Positions 9,920 to 20,421 are shown, counted from the stretch's first letter. The stretch is DNA of 64,000 nt from Thalassospira profundimaris WP0211 (GCF_000300275.1 NZ_AMRN01000002.1:496000-559999); one strand, 5' to 3'. Numbers and translations: made by a program. The notes: generated by a model not told the origin, from the letters alone.

Positions 9920-10894
9920 ATGTTGAAAAAAGCACTTTCGACTGTCGCAGTCGCAGCGATCACCATGTCAGCCGGCTTTGCATCCGCTGAAGAAACCTGG
10001 GACATGGCGACACCGTATCCTGACGCGACTTTCCACACCCAAAACATCATCGAATTTGCCAAGGATGTGAATGAAGCATCCGGCGGTGAGCTGAGCATCA
10101 CCGTTCATTCCGGTGGTTCGCTGTTCAAGCATGCTGACATCAAACGTTCGGTTCAGCGCGGCCTGGTGCCGATCGGCGAAACCCTGATTTCGCTGCTGGC
10201 CAACGAAAACCCGATCTACACCGTTGACGCGATCCCGTTCCTTGCGACGTCTTATGAAGACGCCAAGAAACTTTGGGAAGTATCGCGCGAAGGCATCGAA
10301 GCAGCCCTTGCAAAAGACGGTCTTAAAGTTCTTTACGCTGTTCCGTGGCCGGCACAGGGCCTTTACACCGCAAACGAAGTCAACAGCGTTGCAGACCTCG
10401 ATGGTGTCAAGTTCCGCGCCTATAACGCCACCACGTCCGAACTGGCATCGCTGACCGGTATGGTCGCGACCCAGGTTGAAGTTCCGGAAATCCCGACCGC
10501 CTTTGCAACCGGCATTGTCGAAGCGATGATCACCTCGCCGTCGACCGGTGCCAACTCCAAGGCATGGGACTTTGTTTCGAACTTCTATGACGTTCAGGCA
10601 TGGCTTCCGAAAAACATGGTTATCGTAAGCGAAAGCGCATTCGATGGCCTGTCTGCTGACGTTCAGGCTGCTGTTCTTGAAGCCGCTGCCAAAGCCGAAA
10701 CCCGCGGCTGGGAAATGAGCATGGCAGAAGCCGAAGAGAAAAAGAAAATTCTCTCTGAAAACGGCATGAACGTTGCTGCACCGAGTGCAGAACTCAAAGA
10801 CGGTCTGGCAGCAGCTGGTGACAAGATGGTCGCTGGTTGGCTGGAAAAAACCGGAGATGAAGGCCAGGCCATCATCGACGCGTTCAAGAACTAA
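9920..10894 (+). CDS. TRAP transporter solute-binding protein, DctP family
   Basis: 324 residues. The Sec signal peptide ends near residue 24 (AGFASA/EE). The mature protein has the DctP fold signature GVKFRAYN, in which the Arg normally clamps the substrate carboxylate, and the following segment TAFATGIVEAMITSP. It is periplasmic and delivers a carboxylated ligand to the DctQ and DctM proteins encoded next. The 5-oxoprolinase gene downstream makes pyroglutamate or a related cyclic amide a reasonable guess, but no residue proves it. A GGGAG ribosome binding site lies shortly before the ATG. Confidence 0.92.
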   Translation: MLKKALSTVAVAAITMSAGFASAEETWDMATPYPDATFHTQNIIEFAKDVNEASGGELSITVHSGGSLFKHADIKRSVQRGLVPIGETLISLLANENPIYTVDAIPFLATSYEDAKKLWEVSREGIEAALAKDGLKVLYAVPWPAQGLYTANEVNSVADLDGVKFRAYNATTSELASLTGMVATQVEVPEIPTAFATGIVEAMITSPSTGANSKAWDFVSNFYDVQAWLPKNMVIVSESAFDGLSADVQAAVLEAAAKAETRGWEMSMAEAEEKKKILSENGMNVAAPSAELKDGLAAAGDKMVAGWLEKTGDEGQAIIDAFKN

Positions 10895-10910
10895 GCACCA
10901 GTTCTTGCCA

Positions 10911-10957
10911 ATTGTCGGGGCCGGACGGGTGTCGTCCTCCGTTCGGTCCCGGACAAT
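10911..10957 (+). repeat. stem-loop between dctP and dctQ genes
   Basis: ATTGTCGGGGCCGGACGG pairs, with one bulge and two G-T pairs, to CCGTTCGGTCCCGGACAAT across a 10-base loop. There is no T-run, so it is probably an mRNA processing or stabilising structure that keeps binding-protein mRNA above permease mRNA. Confidence 0.6.
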
Positions 10958-11035
10958 CCGCACATTTTAATGTTACTGTCCGTTAGGTACGATACGTCGC
11001 TTTGGGGATGATCGTTGGCGGAAAGGGGGACTGCT

Positions 11036-11548
11036 GTGCGCAGACTGCTAGATTATTTATTCAAATTCAGTGCCGTTTTGGCGGCCGCGTTCCTGGTAAT
11101 CATTGCGCTGCTGATCCTCGCCCAGTCCTTGGGGCGTCTTGTCGGGATCGCCGTTCACGATGCCAATGAATTGGCCGGGTTCTCGCTTGCTGCCGGTACG
11201 TTCCTTGCCCTTGGCCCGGCGCTGCGCGCGGGCACACATATCCGGGTCATGATTGTCCTTTCGCACCTTAAAGGCCGTGTCCGTCGGACAATGGAAGCGA
11301 TCACGCTGTTGGCTGCGATCTATCTTGCCGGTTATTTCGCCTGGTGGATGGCGGTTCTGGCCGAGGAAAGCTTTTCGTATGGCGATACTTCGCCCGGCGT
11401 TCTGGCCTTCCCGCTGTGGATCCCGCAAACCGCCATGGCTTTTGGACTGGTTGTCTTTACCATCGCTCTGCTCGAAGCATTTGTTGATCTTCTGGCTGGC
11501 CGCGAACCCGCTTTTGTCGGCGGCGAAGCGAACGATCTGAACGAGTAG
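11036..11548 (+). CDS. TRAP transporter small permease, DctQ family
   Basis: 170 residues from the GTG at 11036. The frame is open from a TTG at 11015, but GGAAAGGGGGA ends six bases before the GTG, so the GTG is the better start. Four hydrophobic helices are visible: about 10-32, 45-66, 85-105 and 122-145. This is the usual DctQ topology. It bridges the binding protein and the DctM channel in the inner membrane. Its stop is 9 bases before the dctM start, indicating tight coupling. Confidence 0.88.
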   Translation: MRRLLDYLFKFSAVLAAAFLVIIALLILAQSLGRLVGIAVHDANELAGFSLAAGTFLALGPALRAGTHIRVMIVLSHLKGRVRRTMEAITLLAAIYLAGYFAWWMAVLAEESFSYGDTSPGVLAFPLWIPQTAMAFGLVVFTIALLEAFVDLLAGREPAFVGGEANDLNE

Positions 11549-11557
11549 GGGGCGGTC

Positions 11558-12859
11558 ATGGACGTACTTCAAATCGGTCTTATCCTGATGGGCCTGCTGT
11601 TCCTGTTTCTGGGCGCTGGTCTGTGGGTTGCACTTGCACTTTTTGCCATTGGCGTCTTTGCCATTGATGTTTTCACCAGTGCGCAAACCGGTCCGATCAT
11701 CGCGACAACCGCATGGTCAAGCCTTGCGACCTGGTCACTGGCACCGCTGCCGCTGTTTATCTGGATGGGTGAAATCCTTTTCCGGTCCCGCCTGTCCGAA
11801 GACATGTTCACCGGGCTTGCCCCGTGGTTGAACAAGCTTCCGGGTCGGTTGCTACATGTAAATATCCTGGGCTGCGGTATCTTTGCTGCTGTGTCGGGGT
11901 CGTCGGCGGCAACGGCGGCCACCATCGGGCGCATGTCGATCCCGGAACTTCGTAAACAGGGCTATGCCGACAGCCTGATCCTCGGAACCCTTGCCGGGTC
12001 GGGTACGCTGGGTCTTCTGATCCCGCCGTCGATCATCCTGATTGTTTATGGTGTTTCGGCCGAACTTTCGATTGCCCGTCTTTTCATTGCCGGCGTGATC
12101 CCCGGTGTCATGCTGATCATCATGTTCATGAGCTTCGTTGGCATCTGGGCCACGATCAACAAGGACAAGATGCCCGAAGCTGCCCCCAGCATTCCGTTTG
12201 CTGAAAAAATCCGTGCATCCGGCCGCTTGATCCCGGTCATTGTTCTGATTGCGGCTGTCATCGGCTCGATCTATGGCGGGGTGGCAACCCCGACAGAGGC
12301 CGCGGCATTCGGTGTCGTCGGTGCGTTGATCCTCTCAGCCCTTAGCGGGTCGCTTTCCAAGGAAAGCCTGCTTGATGGCATCATGGGTGCCACCCGCACG
12401 TCCTGCATGATCTGCTTTATCCTTGCGGGTGCCGCGGTATTGACGGTTGCCATGGGCTTTACCGGTGTGCCGCGTGAATTGGCCGCATGGATCGCCCAGA
12501 TGGAGCTGTCGCCCTATGCGCTGCTCGGTGCGTTGACGATCTTCTTTATCGTTCTGGGATGTTTCCTGGACGGTATTTCGGTGGTGGTTCTGACAACCTC
12601 TGTGATCCTGCCGATGGTGCAGGCCGCTGGCATCGACCTGTTGTGGTTCGGCATTTATGTCGTGCTGGTGGTCGAAATGTCACAGATCACGCCACCGGTC
12701 GGCTTTAACCTTTTCGTTCTGCAAGGCCTGACAGGCAAGAACCTGTTCAAGATTGCAGTTGCTGCCTTGCCATTCTTCTTCCTGCTGTTGTTTGCCGCCC
12801 TTTTGATCACCGTATTTCCGGGGATCGTTACCTGGCTGCCAACGCAAATGAGTGGCTAA
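11558..12859 (+). CDS. TRAP transporter large permease, DctM family
   Basis: 433 residues with about 12 membrane helices and typical DctM motifs: SGSSAATAATIGRMSIPELR, LAGSGTLGLLIPPSI and GVATPTEAAAFGVVGAL, plus the C-terminal QITPPVGFNLFVLQGLTGK. DctM proteins carry out sodium-coupled translocation. The length is standard. It is preceded by a GGGGG ribosome binding site in the junction with dctQ. The oxoprolinase gene follows after about 70 bases, probably on the same transcript. Confidence 0.93.
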   Translation: MDVLQIGLILMGLLFLFLGAGLWVALALFAIGVFAIDVFTSAQTGPIIATTAWSSLATWSLAPLPLFIWMGEILFRSRLSEDMFTGLAPWLNKLPGRLLHVNILGCGIFAAVSGSSAATAATIGRMSIPELRKQGYADSLILGTLAGSGTLGLLIPPSIILIVYGVSAELSIARLFIAGVIPGVMLIIMFMSFVGIWATINKDKMPEAAPSIPFAEKIRASGRLIPVIVLIAAVIGSIYGGVATPTEAAAFGVVGALILSALSGSLSKESLLDGIMGATRTSCMICFILAGAAVLTVAMGFTGVPRELAAWIAQMELSPYALLGALTIFFIVLGCFLDGISVVVLTTSVILPMVQAAGIDLLWFGIYVVLVVEMSQITPPVGFNLFVLQGLTGKNLFKIAVAALPFFFLLLFAALLITVFPGIVTWLPTQMSG

Positions 12860-12928
12860 CAGTTCATGATTTGAACTGACCAAAATACTCGAATTTTCTG
12901 ACTACAGATGCCTGAAGGAGTGAGCATC

Positions 12929-15900
12929 ATGGCCCCGCTCGACCAAAATTCGCCCGCCTCGCAGACCACCGGACAGCCGAAATGGCAGTTCTGGATCGAT
13001 CGCGGCGGCACATTTACCGATATCGTTGCCCGCAAACCAAATGGCGCGCTTGTCACCCACAAACTGCTGTCGGAAAACCCCGAACGGTATAAGGACGCCG
13101 CTATTCAGGGCATCCGCGAACTGCTTGAGGTCGCCGACGGCGAGAAAATCCCGGCCGAGAAAATCGAAGCCGTCAAAATGGGCACCACGGTTGCGACCAA
13201 CGCCCTGCTTGAACGCAAAGGCGATCGCACGGTTCTGGTCACCAACAAGGGCTTCCGCGATGCGCTGCGTCTGGCCTATCAGAACCGCCCGCGCCTGTTT
13301 GATCGCAACATCATTCTGCCCGAAACGCTTTATGAAACCGTGATCGAAACCGCTGGCCGTTTTGACGCGCAGGGTCATGAACTCGAAGGGATGGACCTCG
13401 ATACCCTTCGGGCTGACTTGCAAAAGGTCTATGACAGCGGCATTCGTGCCTGCGCCATCGTTTTCATGCATGGTTATCGCTATACCGCCCATGAACTGGC
13501 CGCCGAAAAGGTTGCCCGTGACATCGGCTTTACCCAGGTTTCCGTCAGCCATCAGGTCAGTCCGTTGATGAAGCTGGTATCGCGCGGCGATACCACCGTG
13601 GTTGATGCCTATCTGTCGCCTATCCTGCGTCGTTACGTTGACCAGGTCGCCTCCGAACTGGGCGGCGTGAAATTGATGTTCATGCAATCCAACGGCGGTT
13701 TGACCGATGCGGTCAAGTTCCAGGGCAAGGATGCAATCCTGTCCGGTCCGGCTGGCGGTGTGGTTGGCATGGTCCGTACGGCAGAAATGGACGGCTTCAA
13801 ACAGGTCATCGGTTTTGATATGGGCGGCACATCGACCGACGTTTCGCACTATGACGGCGAATACGAACGTGATTTCGAAACCCAGGTTGCTGGTGTGCGC
13901 ATGCGCGCGCCGATGATGAAAATCCACACGGTTGCGGCCGGTGGCGGTTCAATCCTGCATTTCGATGGTGCGCGTTTCCGTGTTGGCCCGGACAGTGCCG
14001 GTGCAAATCCGGGCCCGGCGGCCTATCGCCGTGGCGGTCCGCTGGCGGTGACCGATATCAACGTCATGCTGGGCAAGGTCCAGCCGGACTTCTTCCCGAA
14101 TGTCTTTGGCCCCGAAGGCGACGAGCCACTTAATGCCGACGCCGTGCGCAAGGGCTTTGAGGAAATGGCGGCTGACATCGAAAAGAACACCGGCCAAATC
14201 CGCACCCCCGAAGAAGTCGCCGAAGGCTTCCTGCGCATTGCCGTTGAAAACATGGCAAACGCCATCAAGCAGATCTCGGTTCAGCGTGGCTATGACGTCA
14301 GCGACTATATCCTGCAGTGCTTTGGCGGTGCTGGTGGTCAGCATGCCTGTCAGGTTGCCGATACCCTTGGCATGACCAAGGTCTTTGTTCATCCGTTCGC
14401 TGGTGTTCTGTCGGCCTATGGTATGGGCCTTGCTGATATCCGTGCGATGCGTGAACAGGCGGTTGAGGGCAAACTTGCCGCCGAAGGCCTTGCTGATCTC
14501 GATAAGCAGCTTGATGCCTTGGCGATTGATGCGCTGGCGGAACTGAAAGAACAGGGCATTTCGGATGACAAGATCAGCCTGCTGAAACGCCTGCATCTGC
14601 GTTATGACGGTACTGACACCCCGCTGATTGTTGATTTCGGTGATGTCGATGCCATCACGGCCCAGTTCGAAGAACAGCACAAACAGCGTTACGGCTTTGT
14701 CATGACAGGCAAGCCACTGGTGGTTGAGGCCGTTGCAGTTGAGGCGATTGGCGAAACCCAAAGCCTTCCGGCATCGTCGGCTGAACTCGATGGTGCGGAG
14801 GTTATGCTCAAGCCGCTTGCGACCCGTCCGGTCGTCTTTGATGGCAAAACCGAACAGACCCCGTTCTATAAACGTGAAAACCTGAAACCCGGCGCGACGG
14901 TGCGTGGCCCGGCCGTGATTGTGGAGCCGGTTGGCACTACCGTGATCGATCCGGGCTGGGAAGCCAAGGTCAACGGCCTTGATCATCTTATCCTGAATCG
15001 TGTCGTGCCCATGAAACGCTCCGAGGCGATTGGCACCCAGGCCGATCCAGTGATGCTTGAAGTGTTCAACAACCTGTTCATGAACATCGCTGAACAGATG
15101 GGTGTGACGCTTGCCAACACCTCATACTCGGTCAACATCAAGGAACGTCTGGACTTCTCATGTGCGGTGTTTGATCAGGAAGGCCTTCTGATCGCCAACG
15201 CCCCGCATATGCCCGTCCACCTTGGCTCGATGGGTGAATCGGTTCAGGCCGTGATTAAAAACAACGACGGCAAAATGAAGCCGGGCGATGTTTATATGCT
15301 CAATGACCCGTATAACGGCGGTACGCACCTGCCTGACATCACGCTGATCACCCCTGTGTTTGGTGATGATGGCAAGGAAGTGCTGTTCTATGTTGCATCG
15401 CGTGGTCACCATGCCGATGTCGGCGGTATTACGCCGGGCTCCATGGCGCCAAACTCGCGCGTTCTCGAAGAAGAAGGCGTTCTGATCAACAACTTCAAAC
15501 TGGTTGATCAGGGCACGTTCGATGAAAAAGGCCTGACCGATCTTCTTGAAGGTGCGAAATATCCGGCACGTAACCCCTATCAGAACATCGCCGATCTGCG
15601 TGCACAGATCGCGGCCAATGAAAAGGGTGTGCAGGAACTGCGCAAGATGGTCGATCACTTTGGTCTTGATGTCGTGCATGCCTACATGCAGCACGTTCAG
15701 GACAACGCCGAAGAAAGCGTACGTCGCGTGATTGATGTCCTGAAGGACGGTGAATATGCCTATGAAATGGACAATGGCGCGGTTGTTCGCGTCAAGGTGA
15801 CCATCGACAAGGCAACCCGGTCGGCGACGGTTGATTTCACCGGTACGTCCGATCAGCTTGATAACAACTTCAACGCCCCGTCGGCGGTGACCCGTGCGGC

Positions 15901-16570
15901 TGTGCTTTATGTCTTCAGAACGCTTGTTGATGATGACATTCCGCTCAATGCCGGGTGCCTGAAGCCGGTCAATCTGATCGTGCCCGAAGGATCGATGCTT
16001 AATCCGCGTTATCCGGCCGCCGTTGTCGCCGGTAACGTTGAAACCAGCATGCATGTCACCGATACGCTGTATGCCGCCCTTGGTGTGCTGTCGGGTGGTC
16101 AGGGCACGATGAACAACTTCACCTGGGGCAACGATACGCACCAGTATTACGAAACCATCTGTGGCGGTACCGGTGCCGGTCCCGACTTTGATGGCACGGC
16201 GGCTGTTCATTCGCACATGACCAACTCGCGCCTGACCGATCCGGAAGTCCTTGAATGGCGCTTCCCGGTTCTGCTCGAAAGCTTCGAAATCCGCAAAGGA
16301 TCAGGTGGCAAAGGCAAACACAAGGGTGGCGATGGTGCGATCCGCCGTGTGCGCTTCCTCGAAGACATGACCGCATCCATCCTGTCCAACCACCGTCGCG
16401 TACCGGTTCAGGCTTGTGCTGGCGGGGAGCCCGGTCAGCTTGGCCGCAATGCTGTCGAACGCATCGATGGCACTGTGATCGAGCTTAAGGGCACCGACGG
16501 TGCGGAAATGCATCGGGGTGATGTCTTTGTCATCGAAACCCCGGGTGGCGGGGGCTACGGCAAGGCCTGA
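12929..16570 (+). CDS. fused 5-oxoprolinase / hydantoinase A-B protein
   Basis: 1213 residues. The start ATG at 12929 is preceded by GAAGGAG at 8 nt; an in-frame ATG at 12908 lies upstream of that site and is less likely. The N-terminal half is HyuA-like, with [30 protein letters not shown] and [11 protein letters not shown], the phosphate-binding loops of the ATPase-like fold. The C-terminal half, from about residue 695, is HyuB-like, with [29 protein letters not shown] and GGGGYG. The single-chain arrangement is that of eukaryotic-type 5-oxoprolinase, which uses ATP to open 5-oxo-L-proline to glutamate. Hydantoinase or acetophenone carboxylase activity is possible. Cytosolic. The position after a TRAP operon suggests catabolism of the imported compound. 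Confidence 0.9.
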   Translation: MAPLDQNSPASQTTGQPKWQFWIDRGGTFTDIVARKPNGALVTHKLLSENPERYKDAAIQGIRELLEVADGEKIPAEKIEAVKMGTTVATNALLERKGDRTVLVTNKGFRDALRLAYQNRPRLFDRNIILPETLYETVIETAGRFDAQGHELEGMDLDTLRADLQKVYDSGIRACAIVFMHGYRYTAHELAAEKVARDIGFTQVSVSHQVSPLMKLVSRGDTTVVDAYLSPILRRYVDQVASELGGVKLMFMQSNGGLTDAVKFQGKDAILSGPAGGVVGMVRTAEMDGFKQVIGFDMGGTSTDVSHYDGEYERDFETQVAGVRMRAPMMKIHTVAAGGGSILHFDGARFRVGPDSAGANPGPAAYRRGGPLAVTDINVMLGKVQPDFFPNVFGPEGDEPLNADAVRKGFEEMAADIEKNTGQIRTPEEVAEGFLRIAVENMANAIKQISVQRGYDVSDYILQCFGGAGGQHACQVADTLGMTKVFVHPFAGVLSAYGMGLADIRAMREQAVEGKLAAEGLADLDKQLDALAIDALAELKEQGISDDKISLLKRLHLRYDGTDTPLIVDFGDVDAITAQFEEQHKQRYGFVMTGKPLVVEAVAVEAIGETQSLPASSAELDGAEVMLKPLATRPVVFDGKTEQTPFYKRENLKPGATVRGPAVIVEPVGTTVIDPGWEAKVNGLDHLILNRVVPMKRSEAIGTQADPVMLEVFNNLFMNIAEQMGVTLANTSYSVNIKERLDFSCAVFDQEGLLIANAPHMPVHLGSMGESVQAVIKNNDGKMKPGDVYMLNDPYNGGTHLPDITLITPVFGDDGKEVLFYVASRGHHADVGGITPGSMAPNSRVLEEEGVLINNFKLVDQGTFDEKGLTDLLEGAKYPARNPYQNIADLRAQIAANEKGVQELRKMVDHFGLDVVHAYMQHVQDNAEESVRRVIDVLKDGEYAYEMDNGAVVRVKVTIDKATRSATVDFTGTSDQLDNNFNAPSAVTRAAVLYVFRTLVDDDIPLNAGCLKPVNLIVPEGSMLNPRYPAAVVAGNVETSMHVTDTLYAALGVLSGGQGTMNNFTWGNDTHQYYETICGGTGAGPDFDGTAAVHSHMTNSRLTDPEVLEWRFPVLLESFEIRKGSGGKGKHKGGDGAIRRVRFLEDMTASILSNHRRVPVQACAGGEPGQLGRNAVERIDGTVIELKGTDGAEMHRGDVFVIETPGGGGYGKA

Positions 16571-16645
16571 TCGGCCCCTGCATTACCAGATGTCGTGGAC
16601 CGGGAACGTGTTCCCCCCTTAAACACCTGTTTGTTTCCGGTCCCC

Positions 16646-16686
16646 AAAGCCGCCTTGCTTCCCTGTTGCAAGGCGGCTTTTTCTTG
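16646..16686 (+). terminator. rho-independent terminator after oxoprolinase operon
   Basis: A 13-bp perfect stem, AAAGCCGCCTTGC with its complement, around a 9-base loop, followed by TTTTTCTT. It closes the TRAP-oxoprolinase transcript. The rest of the 328-base gap to 16898 shows no further gene, only the upstream region of the next one. A lone GCAAGGCGGCTTTT-like half arm recurs near 16848 without a partner. Confidence 0.9.
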
Positions 16687-16898
16687 ATGTTGGTGCAAAC
16701 GTTCCCACATTCAGATCAAATGGGGGGCAATTAGGGTTTAGACCCTGAAATCAACGACATTGCCATTGAGGCCCGTGATCAAATCAACGATGATCATGGA
16801 TGTTGCTGCTATCTCGGATACGAAGGGTCAGATGCCTCCCCGCACAAGGCGGCTTTTCGTGGATCAGATCGGCCTGAACAGGACAGGAAGAGAGCACC

Positions 16899-18575
16899 GT
16901 GAAATTCTTCATTTTGAACCAGCGCTACTTCGTGATGACGGGTGTTGTGGTTTTGGCTTTGGCCTCTGTGATCTTGGCGAGTGCCGTTGATGTCTGGTTC
17001 TGGGTGCCTGCGGTCATTTTCGGGTTGCTGGTGCTGGTTGGCATTCACGACCTGTATCAGAACAAGCATTCCATCCTGCGCAACTATCCGATCAGTGCGC
17101 ATATCCGCTTTATCCTCGAAAGCTTCCGTCCGGAAATCCGCCAATACCTTCTTGAAAGCGATCAGGATGAAATCCCGTTCAGCCGCCAGGCTCGCGGTCT
17201 TGTCTATCAGCGCGCCAAGGGTGTCGAAGACAAACGCCCGTTTGGCACGATCGAGGAAGTCTATAAATCCGGCTATTCGTGGATTACCCATTCCGTCGCG
17301 CCCAAGCACATCACCGATACCGATTTTCGGGTGCGCGTTGGCGGCCCACATTGCAAGCAGCCCTATGATTGCAGCCTGTATAATATCTCGGCCATGAGCT
17401 TCGGTGCACTGTCGGGCAACGCAATCCTGGCGCTCAACAAGGGCGCCAAAAAGGGCGGGTTCGCCCATGATACCGGCGAAGGCAGCATTTCACGTTATCA
17501 CCGCGAAGGGGGTGGTGATCTGATCTATCAGGTCGCGTCCGGCTATTTCGGGGCGCGCAACGAAGATGGCAGTTTCTCCGAGGAAAAATTTGCCATAACT
17601 GCCGCCGACCCGCAGGTCAAAATGATCGAGGTGAAACTTAGTCAGGGCGCAAAACCCGGCCATGGCGGCATGTTGCCATCGGCCAAGATTACCGCCGAAA
17701 TTGCCGAGGCCCGCGGCATCCCGATGGGACAGGATTGCGTGTCGCCCGCGGCCCACAGTGTTTTCTCAACCCCGATTGGCCTGATGGAATTCATCGGCCG
17801 TCTGCGCGACCTTTCGGGGGGCAAGCCGGTTGGTTTCAAACTTTGCATCGGGCACCGCCGCGAATTCATGTCGATCATCAAGGCGATGCTGAAAACCGGC
17901 ATCACGCCCGATTTCATCGTCGTAGATGGCAAGGAAGGCGGCACTGGTGCCGCCCCGGTCGAATTTGCCAACCGGGTTGGCATGCCGATGCAAGAGGGCC
18001 TGACCTTTGTCCATAATGCGCTCCGTGGTGCTGGTGTCCGCGATCAGATCAAAATTGGCGCGGCGGGCAAGATTGTCTCGGCCTTCGATATTGCCCGAAC
18101 GCTGGCGTTGGGCGCAGACTGGTGTAATGCCGCACGCGGTTTCATGTTTGCGCTGGGCTGTATTCAGGCCCAAAGCTGCCATACCAACTGCTGCCCGGTC
18201 GGGATCGCGACACAGGATAAAATCCGCCAACGCGCCCTTGATCCGGGCGACAAAAGCGAACGTGTCGCGCGCTTCCACAAAAACACCATGCATGCACTGG
18301 CCGAAATCACCGGTGCTGCCGGTTTGACCGACCCGCGCAACTTCATGCCCTATCACTTCATGGTGCGACAGAAAGACAACGAGTTTGTTGATGGCAACGA
18401 AGCCTATCCGTACCTGCCGGAAGGCTTCCTGTTGCAAGATACCGAGCTTCCGGAACTCCACGAATGGCATTCCCGTTGGGAACGTGCCTCCGCAGAAACC
18501 TTCGATCCGAAGGAAATTCCGTTTGGCCCCTACAAACGGGCACAGGCGATTGCGGGCGAGAAGGCTGCTCAGTAG
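16899..18575 (+). CDS. membrane-anchored FMN-binding glutamate-synthase-like protein
   Basis: 558 residues. The GTG start at 16899 is preceded by AGGAAGAG. Two N-terminal helices (about 10-29 and 33-53) precede a GltB-type FMN domain (about 100-500): SAMSFGALSGNAI, GEGSISRYHREGG, KPGHGGMLP, VVDGKEGGTGAAP. The iron-sulphur motif is C421-x5-C427-x4-C432 in the context CHTNCCPVG. It lacks the glutamine amidotransferase and C-terminal domains of full glutamate synthase, so it cannot make glutamate from glutamine alone. Such stand-alone FMN proteins are widespread and mostly uncharacterised. It has its own control region but may handle the glutamate or redox side of the upstream pathway. Confidence 0.88.
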   Translation: MKFFILNQRYFVMTGVVVLALASVILASAVDVWFWVPAVIFGLLVLVGIHDLYQNKHSILRNYPISAHIRFILESFRPEIRQYLLESDQDEIPFSRQARGLVYQRAKGVEDKRPFGTIEEVYKSGYSWITHSVAPKHITDTDFRVRVGGPHCKQPYDCSLYNISAMSFGALSGNAILALNKGAKKGGFAHDTGEGSISRYHREGGGDLIYQVASGYFGARNEDGSFSEEKFAITAADPQVKMIEVKLSQGAKPGHGGMLPSAKITAEIAEARGIPMGQDCVSPAAHSVFSTPIGLMEFIGRLRDLSGGKPVGFKLCIGHRREFMSIIKAMLKTGITPDFIVVDGKEGGTGAAPVEFANRVGMPMQEGLTFVHNALRGAGVRDQIKIGAAGKIVSAFDIARTLALGADWCNAARGFMFALGCIQAQSCHTNCCPVGIATQDKIRQRALDPGDKSERVARFHKNTMHALAEITGAAGLTDPRNFMPYHFMVRQKDNEFVDGNEAYPYLPEGFLLQDTELPELHEWHSRWERASAETFDPKEIPFGPYKRAQAIAGEKAAQ

Positions 18576-18603
18576 AGCATGGTTGGTTATGTGTCTCCAG
18601 AGG

Positions 18604-19250
18604 TTAGTTATTCTCTAAGAAGTAATCAAAAATAGGCAAAAACACCCCGCAGACTATTTTCAATCTCTCTGGGGTCAAGTTGCCGAAGCCACCATGGATG
18701 TTCTGTTGTAACTCGAAGATCGTCCCGTCGTTGTTTGCGTTTTCAACAGATCGTATGAGTTGTCGTGGCGTTGTGATTCCAGATTTTTTCTTGTGAACAC
18801 AAAACTTAATCAACTCGTCGAGTGAGGGTTTGTCTGAGTGTTTCTGCTTTAATTCTTCAAATAGCCCAGACTTTCTCACTTCAAGCAACAACCCTCGCTC
18901 AAGTATTGCTCGCGTGAGAAATGATAGGGAAATGACCTGTTCTGGCTTCAGTTGACTGATGCGTTTTGCTTCTGACGCTAGTTGCTTAAGTCGGGGATCA
19001 GAAGTGTTTGAGTATCGTAGTGTGTTTAGCAGTCTGGGCCTGTCATAGCGCGATCCGTCACCCCCATCAGTGCTTTGTCCGGAATCCTCTGTTCGATCTT
19101 CGGTAACTTGTTGTGCGGGTATGTTTGGGTCCGCTTCTAAATGAGATCCGCCGGTTGTAACTGTGTCTTGAGCATCGTCAGGTGGCGTCAAGTTGAAAGC
19201 GAAGTTTGAGTTTACCGCAGGCGCTCTACGAGGAAATCGCTCGTTAAGGT
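18604..19250 (-). pseudogene. 3' part of ParB-domain gene split by IS3 element
   Basis: The frame runs open from the insertion point to the stop at 18604, giving 214 residues continuing from the 5' part. Its first codons read NERFPRRAPAVNSN and pass through a TTG at 19191. It holds a Ser/Thr/Asp-rich hydrophilic spacer and a helical C-terminal domain, with LKQLASEAKRISQLKP near its middle and ending in FDYFLENN, which I do not recognise. A separate product starting at the TTG is conceivable, but no good ribosome site is seen. Base composition is AT-richer than the neighbours. It converges with the glutamate-synthase-like gene, 28 bases apart. Confidence 0.75.
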
Positions 19251-19288
19251 AGTTGAATAGCCCCTGGAATTGTAGACACCCGGTTTGA

Positions 19289-20146
19289 TCAGATTTTTCG
19301 TCTTTCGAATTCGACGGGTGACAACATCCCGTTGGTACTATGTTTGCGCTTCGGGTTGTAGAACATTTCTATGTAATCGAAGACATCCTGACGTGCCTCA
19401 TCCCGTGATTTATAGACCCTGCAGCGGATGCGTTCGCGTTTAAGCAAGTTGAAGAAACTTTCGGCAACAGCATTGTCATAACAGTTCCCACGGCGGCTCA
19501 TACTATGTTCAAGATTGTGCTGACGAAGGAAAGCGGCCCAGTCGATGCTGGTATATTGGGAACCCTGATCAGAATGGATCAGCACCCTGTTCTTTGGCTT
19601 ACGCCGCCAGACGGCCATCAGCAAGGCTTGCAGAACAACCTCTGTATCTTGTCGCTGCTTCAATGCCCAGCCAACCACCATGCGGGAATAAAGGTCAATT
19701 ACGACGGCAAGATACGCAAATCCTTCCTGTGTCTTGATATAGGTGATATCGGTCACCCAAACGGTATTTGGTCTGGCGGTATCAAACTGCCGATCCAGTT
19801 TGTTGTCAGCGACGACAGCCGGTTTGCCGCCATATTTGCCGGGACGCTTCTTGTAACCGATCCGGGCGCGTATGCCTGCATTGCGGGCCAGTCGGGCAAC
19901 ACGGTTCGGACTGCAACTCTCTCCCATATCCAGCAGATCATCATGGATTTTGCGGTAGCCATATACCTGACCGCTGTCTTCCCATATCTGGCGAACAAGC
20001 GCGGTCTGCCTTTGATCTTCCAGAAACCGGGCGCTGTGTGGTTTCTTCTGCCAGGCATAAAAGCCACTGGGATGAACCTGCAAACACCGGCACATGGTGC
20101 GCACCGAGTAGACCCGGCGATGCTGGTCAATAAACGCGTACCTCAT
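19289..20146 (-). CDS. IS3-family transposase OrfB (DDE integrase core)
   Basis: 285 residues. An N-terminal HTH_21-like region (about 40-100) is followed by the rve catalytic core with the DDE residues in VTDITYIKT, HSDQGSQYTS and AVAESFFNLLKRE. It overlaps OrfA by four bases (ATGA). The OrfB frame is open back through a slippery heptamer at 20182-20176, so a -1 frameshift can produce the OrfAB fusion that is normally the active transposase. No disabling mutation is seen. Confidence 0.95.
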   Translation of the reverse strand: MRYAFIDQHRRVYSVRTMCRCLQVHPSGFYAWQKKPHSARFLEDQRQTALVRQIWEDSGQVYGYRKIHDDLLDMGESCSPNRVARLARNAGIRARIGYKKRPGKYGGKPAVVADNKLDRQFDTARPNTVWVTDITYIKTQEGFAYLAVVIDLYSRMVVGWALKQRQDTEVVLQALLMAVWRRKPKNRVLIHSDQGSQYTSIDWAAFLRQHNLEHSMSRRGNCYDNAVAESFFNLLKRERIRCRVYKSRDEARQDVFDYIEMFYNPKRKHSTNGMLSPVEFERRKI

Positions 20147-20421
20147 TTTGCATCCCTGGCGAAGTACGCGGTTGCCTTTTTTAGAATATCGCGCTCCTCG
20201 GTGATCCGCGCGAGTTCTTGCTTCAGGCGGCGTATCTCGGATGATTGTTGATCAGCTTCAGCAATCGTATCAGGGGACTTGCTGAACTTCTTCTTCCACA
20301 CATACAGGGAATGTGTGCTGACACCGAGACGAGCAGAAACTTCCGCTACTGAGTAACCTCGTTCTGTAATCTGGCGAACGGCATTGATTTTGAACTCATC
20401 GGTAAAATGACTCTTGGGCAT
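20143..20421 (-). CDS. IS3-family transposase OrfA (helix-turn-helix)
   Basis: 92 residues with an HTH_Tnp_1 domain (FTDEFKINAVRQITERGYS, then VAEVSARLGVSTHSLYVWKK) and a C-terminal leucine-zipper-like coiled coil (about 60-85) used for multimerisation. It ends ILKKATAYFARDAK; the ILKK codons contain A-AAA-AAG, the standard IS3 frameshift heptamer. It provides DNA recognition for the terminal repeats. Confidence 0.94.
   Translation of the reverse strand: MPKSHFTDEFKINAVRQITERGYSVAEVSARLGVSTHSLYVWKKKFSKSPDTIAEADQQSSEIRRLKQELARITEERDILKKATAYFARDAK

Noticed and set aside
18604..19191. independent small gene starting at the TTG at 19191
   Set aside because: The frame continues upstream to the insertion point and joins the ParB-domain frame exactly; no ribosome site supports a separate start.
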